Assembly: GCA_022361095.1 (NCBI GenBank)
Contig: JAKSBO010000158.1
Span: forward strand, 1-8,393
DNA length: 8,393 bases
Source: Desulfobacterales bacterium
GTDB taxonomy: Bacteria > Desulfobacterota > Desulfobacteria > Desulfobacterales > Desulfobacteraceae
Reading direction: 5' to 3'
Below, one piece after another: positions 5,764 to 8,393 of this stretch (its first letter is position 1; the number at the start of each line of letters is the position of its first letter). The translations under genes and the position numbers were made by a program. The notes beneath the pieces are model-generated. The model was not told the origin of the DNA and did not search any database. It saw only the letters and a program-made list of their open reading frames with translations.

Positions 5764-6831
5764 TCAGTTCTTCGTCTTGTGAGGCGTCAGGCTTGAAGGT
5801 AGCTTGAATTCGGTAAGGTTCTTTTCCCATCCCGGGATATATTGATGCAGGTCTGACATTGTTACGGGTTGATCTTCAGGCAGCATGGATTTATTGATCA
5901 AAACCGGCTCAAGCGTATGGCGGTCCGGCAGTTTTCTACCCAATAGGGCCTGGGCCAGCATTCTGATCTGTACTCTGCCGAGCATTTTTGAGTCAACGCC
6001 AACAGTGGCAACCCATGGATTATCAGGATTTTTCAACATTTTTAAAACAGAGTCGGAAATATCAATGCCATACAGACGAATTTCATTTCGCCCTTCACTC
6101 ATAATTGCATTTGCAGCACCTTTGGCATACTCATCCCATGTCGCAAGTACCGCGTCAATACCATCCTTTGGATAGGATTGAAGAATCTCTTTCACCCTGA
6201 CTTCCGTATGAAGAACTGTTCCCGGCCCGGCAATCCCGAATCTAGTTATTTCCCGAAGCCCCGGTTCCTCAGCCATAATTTTGTTGTAAACATCAATTCT
6301 TTTTTCCATGGGCTCATAGCCGCCAATCCATATGAGAACAAAATCAGCTCTCCCATTGGTGTCGGCAATCATTTCTTTCATGATCATTTCAGCGATAAGT
6401 CCATCATCCTGGCTTAACAATGAGACCCCGGGTAATTCAATATCACAGTGGATGGCAACAACAGGAATATCTCTTCTCAAACTTCGTTTCAAGCTGGGTA
6501 AAAGCAGGTTCGGCGCACCATGAGAAATCATAATACCGTCAACATTTCTTAAGGTTACATCATCAATCATGAATGGCATGGCGGCTTTGTTGTTTTTTGC
6601 ATCGAGAATTTCAAGACGAAGCCCGAGGGTTTTGGCTTCCTCTTGGGCTCCCTTAATCAAGCGCTGATTATAGTCTGAGGATGTGTATTCTATGATGAGT
6701 GCTACCCATTTATTTTTAAAATCCTGGTCCGGTTTTTCTGCCCATACGTATGTGATCCAGTTCAACAAAAAAAAGCAGACCACAATGCTTCTGAACATAA
6801 TGACTTTTTTTTGCCCTAACTTGTAAAACAT
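5764..6831 (-). CDS. Periplasmic sugar-type binding protein (Peripla_BP_4), sensor partner
   Basis: A 355-residue type I periplasmic binding protein of the ribose/LacI-like class. A signal peptide (hydrophobic core about 14-28) ends at 'YVWA', with cleavage likely before E32. The two-lobe fold is visible: 'WVALIIEYTSSDYNQRLIKG' (42-61), 'VDGIMISHGAP' (97-107), 'IPVVAIHCDIE' (122-132), 'IDAVLATWDEYAKGAANAI' (225-243), 'LYGIDIS' (253-259) and 'VGVDSKMLGRVQIRMLAQAL' (277-296). In the N-D-x-x-A-x-G ligand motif of RbsB-type proteins the Asn is Trp here (W232), while D233 is kept, so the ligand may differ from a simple pentose. No ABC permease or ATPase adjoins; the next gene, two bases on, is a membrane kinase. 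The inference is a ligand-reporting role like TorT or LuxP. ATG 6831 has AAAGG seven bases upstream; an internal ATG (residue 12) has no such site. Confidence 0.9.
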   Translation of the reverse strand: MFYKLGQKKVIMFRSIVVCFFLLNWITYVWAEKPDQDFKNKWVALIIEYTSSDYNQRLIKGAQEEAKTLGLRLEILDAKNNKAAMPFMIDDVTLRNVDGIMISHGAPNLLLPSLKRSLRRDIPVVAIHCDIELPGVSLLSQDDGLIAEMIMKEMIADTNGRADFVLIWIGGYEPMEKRIDVYNKIMAEEPGLREITRFGIAGPGTVLHTEVRVKEILQSYPKDGIDAVLATWDEYAKGAANAIMSEGRNEIRLYGIDISDSVLKMLKNPDNPWVATVGVDSKMLGRVQIRMLAQALLGRKLPDRHTLEPVLINKSMLPEDQPVTMSDLHQYIPGWEKNLTEFKLPSSLTPHKTKN

Positions 6832-6878
6832 TGAGAGCCTTTGACGAGATACTGAGTTTTTGTGGATTTTATTTTTTG

Positions 6879-6907
6879 ATAATCTCTTCTGGCATTATAA
6901 AAGTCAA
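6879..6907 (-). promoter_or_regulatory. Candidate promoter for the binding protein-kinase operon
   Basis: On the minus strand TTGACT (6907-6902, 5/6 match) is followed after 17 bases by GATTAT (6884-6879, 4/6). A perfect TATAAT (6899-6894) lies between them and could be an alternative -10, but the matching -35 position reads TTACCC (3/6). Either would leave a leader of about 40-60 bases before ATG 6831. Confidence 0.4.
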
Positions 6908-6922
6908 GATTTTAATGGGTAA

Positions 6923-7084
6923 CTAGATCCTGCGCTTATCCTTAAATACCCCGCCTTAAATACTGTGTTGACTTCAGATACGGGATACAGGGGTTTTACC
7001 GTGGAGCAGGCCCAACTGCTTCATTTTTATCACGATACATATCCGCTCATTTCTCGATTCAACAGACTATCAAGCCTTGCCTGA
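6923..7084 (+). other. Unidentified open frame in the 328-base gap, possible gene remnant
   Basis: Between the binding-protein start and the ZinT-like stop there is no recognisable gene. A plus-strand frame is open for 53 codons and includes 'TGYRGFTVEQAQLLHFYHDT' and 'YPLISRFNRLSSLA' before TGA 7082-7084. A GTG at 7001 has AGGGG eight bases upstream, which would give a 27-residue peptide. The composition looks protein-like, but I do not recognise the family. It could be a scrap of a lost gene, a small protein, or chance. The left part of the gap carries the candidate promoter of the binding-protein operon. Confidence 0.25.
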
Positions 7085-7096
7085 AATCCCAGGGAC

Positions 7097-7130
7097 ATCC
7101 ATACTTAATCACTCGCAATTAAGTATGGAT
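7097..7130. repeat. Perfect 13 bp inverted repeat
   Basis: ATCCATACTTAAT (7097-7109) is the exact reverse complement of ATTAAGTATGGAT (7118-7130), with an 8-base loop, CACTCGCA. GGAC (7093-7096) and GTCC (7133-7136) can extend the stem past a two-base bulge. It lies 30 bases beyond the ZinT-like stop on the minus strand. No T-run follows on that strand (the next bases are GTCCCTGGGATTTCAGG), so it is a poor intrinsic terminator, though it might still end the transcript or protect its 3' end. Confidence 0.75.
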
Positions 7131-7159
7131 TGGTCCGGAATTCTAAGTTATCTTGGAAA

Positions 7160-7816
7160 CTACTCGCTTGCTGCCTTGTCCAACGGCGGCATCATTTTTG
7201 CCATCATCCTTACTATTCTTGGCTTGGTCATCTGGGCCGTCGCTTTGGCTTCATCTGTTTTTGCCGGCTGATAAATGGTGGGCCACCATGATTTTACCGA
7301 AGGGTCTGTGGTCAGAAAATCAAAGTTCTCATTGCCATACCTGAGATGGGCGTGCCTAAGCGTATCCTTGTTGTGCTGGTGAAACGGGAAAAAAAGGATA
7401 TATTTAAAACCGGCCTGGATCATTTCTTTTGAATCGGTTTTAAAAACCTGCCAGGCGTTATTATGATTCCCCATTTTCATACCGATGCTGCAGACATGGA
7501 CATACTCCCCGGTAATATTATTATCTATAATGATCGTATTTTCATCCACCACGCTCAGGGATTTCAATTTCATGTAATACAAATCGGAAATATAATCTTT
7601 TACCATTTTTTTGGTATACCCCTTGGGTGCCTGTTTTAAAATTTCTTCATAAAACTTTTCTCCGGCTTCATTCTCGTAAAGTTTAACAATGGATACACTG
7701 TCGCCTTTCCATGGGGTGAGGTCGGTGATGTTCTCCTTTTCCTTATTGGCGGCAAATACTACGCTGGAAAAGATGCTCACAATCAGAAATAGGGAAATGG
7801 CCAGTTTTTTTGTCAT
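7160..7816 (-). CDS. ZinT-like periplasmic metal-binding protein
   Basis: A 218-residue secreted protein with a signal peptide (1-22, 'SSVVFA' before A23). The mature part follows the ZinT/YodA lipocalin-like domain: 'WKGDSVSIVKLYENE' (36-50) near the start and 'SWWPTIYQ' (176-183) near the end, as in the W-P-T-Y-Y-P block of ZinT. The metal-site histidines are kept: H146, H155 and H157 have the same 9- and 2-residue spacing as H167, H176 and H178 of E. coli ZinT, and 'HAHLRYGN' matches H-F-H-I-Y-x-G-N. The N-terminal His-rich loop of E. coli ZinT is absent. About 35 residues follow the W-P-T block, roughly 20 more than usual, ending in Met/Lys-rich sequence. AAGGAGA lies seven bases before ATG 7816. 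It follows a TonB-dependent receptor by 77 bases, so periplasmic zinc (or cadmium) binding coupled to outer-membrane uptake is inferred. Confidence 0.85.
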   Translation of the reverse strand: MTKKLAISLFLIVSIFSSVVFAANKEKENITDLTPWKGDSVSIVKLYENEAGEKFYEEILKQAPKGYTKKMVKDYISDLYYMKLKSLSVVDENTIIIDNNITGEYVHVCSIGMKMGNHNNAWQVFKTDSKEMIQAGFKYILFFPFHQHNKDTLRHAHLRYGNENFDFLTTDPSVKSWWPTIYQPAKTDEAKATAQMTKPRIVRMMAKMMPPLDKAASE

Positions 7817-7850
7817 TTTACGTCTCCTTAAAATAAATTAAAAATTCTGA

Positions 7851-7886
7851 CCCAGAGGGCCAGGCTTAGGGTTAAGCCCAGAGGGC
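7851..7886 (-). terminator. Repeated GC-rich hairpin between TonB receptor and ZinT-like genes
   Basis: CCCAGAGGGC occurs twice in direct orientation (7851-7860 and 7877-7886); the second copy, as GCCC-AGA-GGGC, is itself a mini-hairpin. Between them GGCTTA (7863-7868) pairs with TAAGCC (7873-7878) around GGGT. On the minus strand, just after the receptor stop, the structure is followed by a T-rich run (ATTTTTAATTTATTTT) that leads into the ZinT Shine-Dalgarno. It could be a terminator or an attenuator that reduces ZinT expression relative to the receptor. Confidence 0.45.
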
Positions 7887-7893
7887 GGTAAGA

Positions 7894-8393
7894 TCAAAAG
7901 CTATAACGGACCCCAATACCGAAGGTGCGCGGATCGCCGTAGGTCGCAAGCGACTTCGGACTACCTGCAGTGAAAGAGATGATATATTCTTCATCGGTCA
8001 GGTTGTTGCAATAGGCGTATATTTCATACCCCTTGAAGCGATAACCGATCTTGACATCAGCGGTGATATAATCATCCAGCTCACGGAACTCCTCGTTGAC
8101 ACTATCGTAGTAGGGAACCTCACCCTGACTCCTGACATCCCCGCGAGCATAAAACCCGTTGGGGTGAAAGTAAGCCGCACCGATCCGCGCCGAATACGAC
8201 GGAGTATTCTGGATTGATTCACCGTCCCAAACAACACTGCCATTATCGTAGTCATCGTATTCCGCCTCGATAATGCCGAGCGCTGCTGTTAATTCAATGC
8301 AATCGGTCAGGAAATAGGTCAATTCCAGTTCCGCACCCAGGTAATGAGAGCTGTCTGCGTTATCGGTCACCCATGTATCATTTTCGTACCTAC
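7894..8393 (-). CDS. TonB-dependent outer-membrane receptor, C-terminal part (partial)
   Basis: The frame is open from the right window edge to TGA 7896-7894, so the last 166 codons are seen; plug domain and start lie outside. It is the end of a 22-strand beta-barrel. Alternating amphipathic strands are evident ('YLGAELELTYFLTDCIELTA', 'YSARIGAAYFHPNGFYARGD'), then the classic last segments 'DVKIGYRFKGYEIYAYCNNL' and 'TDEEYI' (N-L-(T)-D-x-x-Y box). It closes with 'PRTFGIGVRYSF', whose terminal Phe is the outer-membrane insertion signal. These receptors import siderophores, haem, vitamin B12 or metal chelates using TonB-ExbBD energy. The substrate cannot be read from this part. The ZinT-like gene 77 bases downstream suggests a metal such as zinc; that is inference from context only. 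Confidence 0.9.
   Translation of the reverse strand, partial: RYENDTWVTDNADSSHYLGAELELTYFLTDCIELTAALGIIEAEYDDYDNGSVVWDGESIQNTPSYSARIGAAYFHPNGFYARGDVRSQGEVPYYDSVNEEFRELDDYITADVKIGYRFKGYEIYAYCNNLTDEEYIISFTAGSPKSLATYGDPRTFGIGVRYSF

Noticed and set aside
7998..8255. Minus-strand 85-codon frame within the TonB-receptor gene
   Set aside because: It is a frame-shifted shadow of the barrel-coding sequence, which itself ends in a proper C-terminal signature.
1..8393. CRISPR array, tRNA, rRNA, transposase or phage genes
   Set aside because: No regularly spaced repeats, no cloverleaf or rRNA signature, and no transposase or integrase motifs were seen on either strand.

Overview
The window looks like chromosomal DNA of an anaerobic, probably sulfate-reducing member of the Desulfobacterota (Desulfobacteraceae-like). 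This is inferred from family resemblance, not from a database search. The main clues are the long dimerisation-domain insertion in the histidine kinase, a style I associate with Desulfobacterales, the NDP-forming acyl-CoA synthetase end at the left edge, and the panB plus DUF2520 pair. Base use is uneven: panB and the DUF2520 gene are visibly GC-richer than the kinase/binding-protein pair.

Layout. Plus strand, 1-2178: the 3' end of an acyl-CoA synthetase alpha-type subunit, then panB (ketopantoate hydroxymethyltransferase), a long stem-loop, and a Rossmann/DUF2520 protein that is a good candidate for the next step of pantothenate synthesis. From 2179 to 2417 there is no intact gene, only a scrap of a DUF4143-type ATPase C-terminus between two hairpins. 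All intact genes from 2418 to the right edge lie on the minus strand. In transcription order, right to left, they are: the C-terminal part of a TonB-dependent outer-membrane receptor (cut by the window edge) followed by a ZinT-like periplasmic metal-binding protein; a ribose-type periplasmic binding protein two bases from a membrane histidine kinase (HAMP, two PAS, HisKA, HATPase); and a small BamE-like/DUF3862 lipoprotein followed by a YciI-family protein.

Functional reading. The binding protein and kinase form a two-gene sensory unit with no transporter genes beside them, so the binding protein probably reports a ligand to the kinase, as TorT does for TorS or LuxP for LuxQ. The kinase has no receiver domain and no response regulator is in the window. 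The TonB receptor/ZinT pair suggests outer-membrane metal capture with periplasmic buffering, probably of zinc.

The intergenic stretches hold decayed pieces: a frameshifted TonB-receptor fragment at 3061-3239, the DUF4143 scrap at 2260-2343, and an unidentified open frame at 6923-7084. Each lies against or near a perfect 13-14 bp inverted repeat of unrelated sequence. I did not find a wholly new system. The binding-protein/kinase pair and the palindrome-linked gene scraps are the parts most worth following up.
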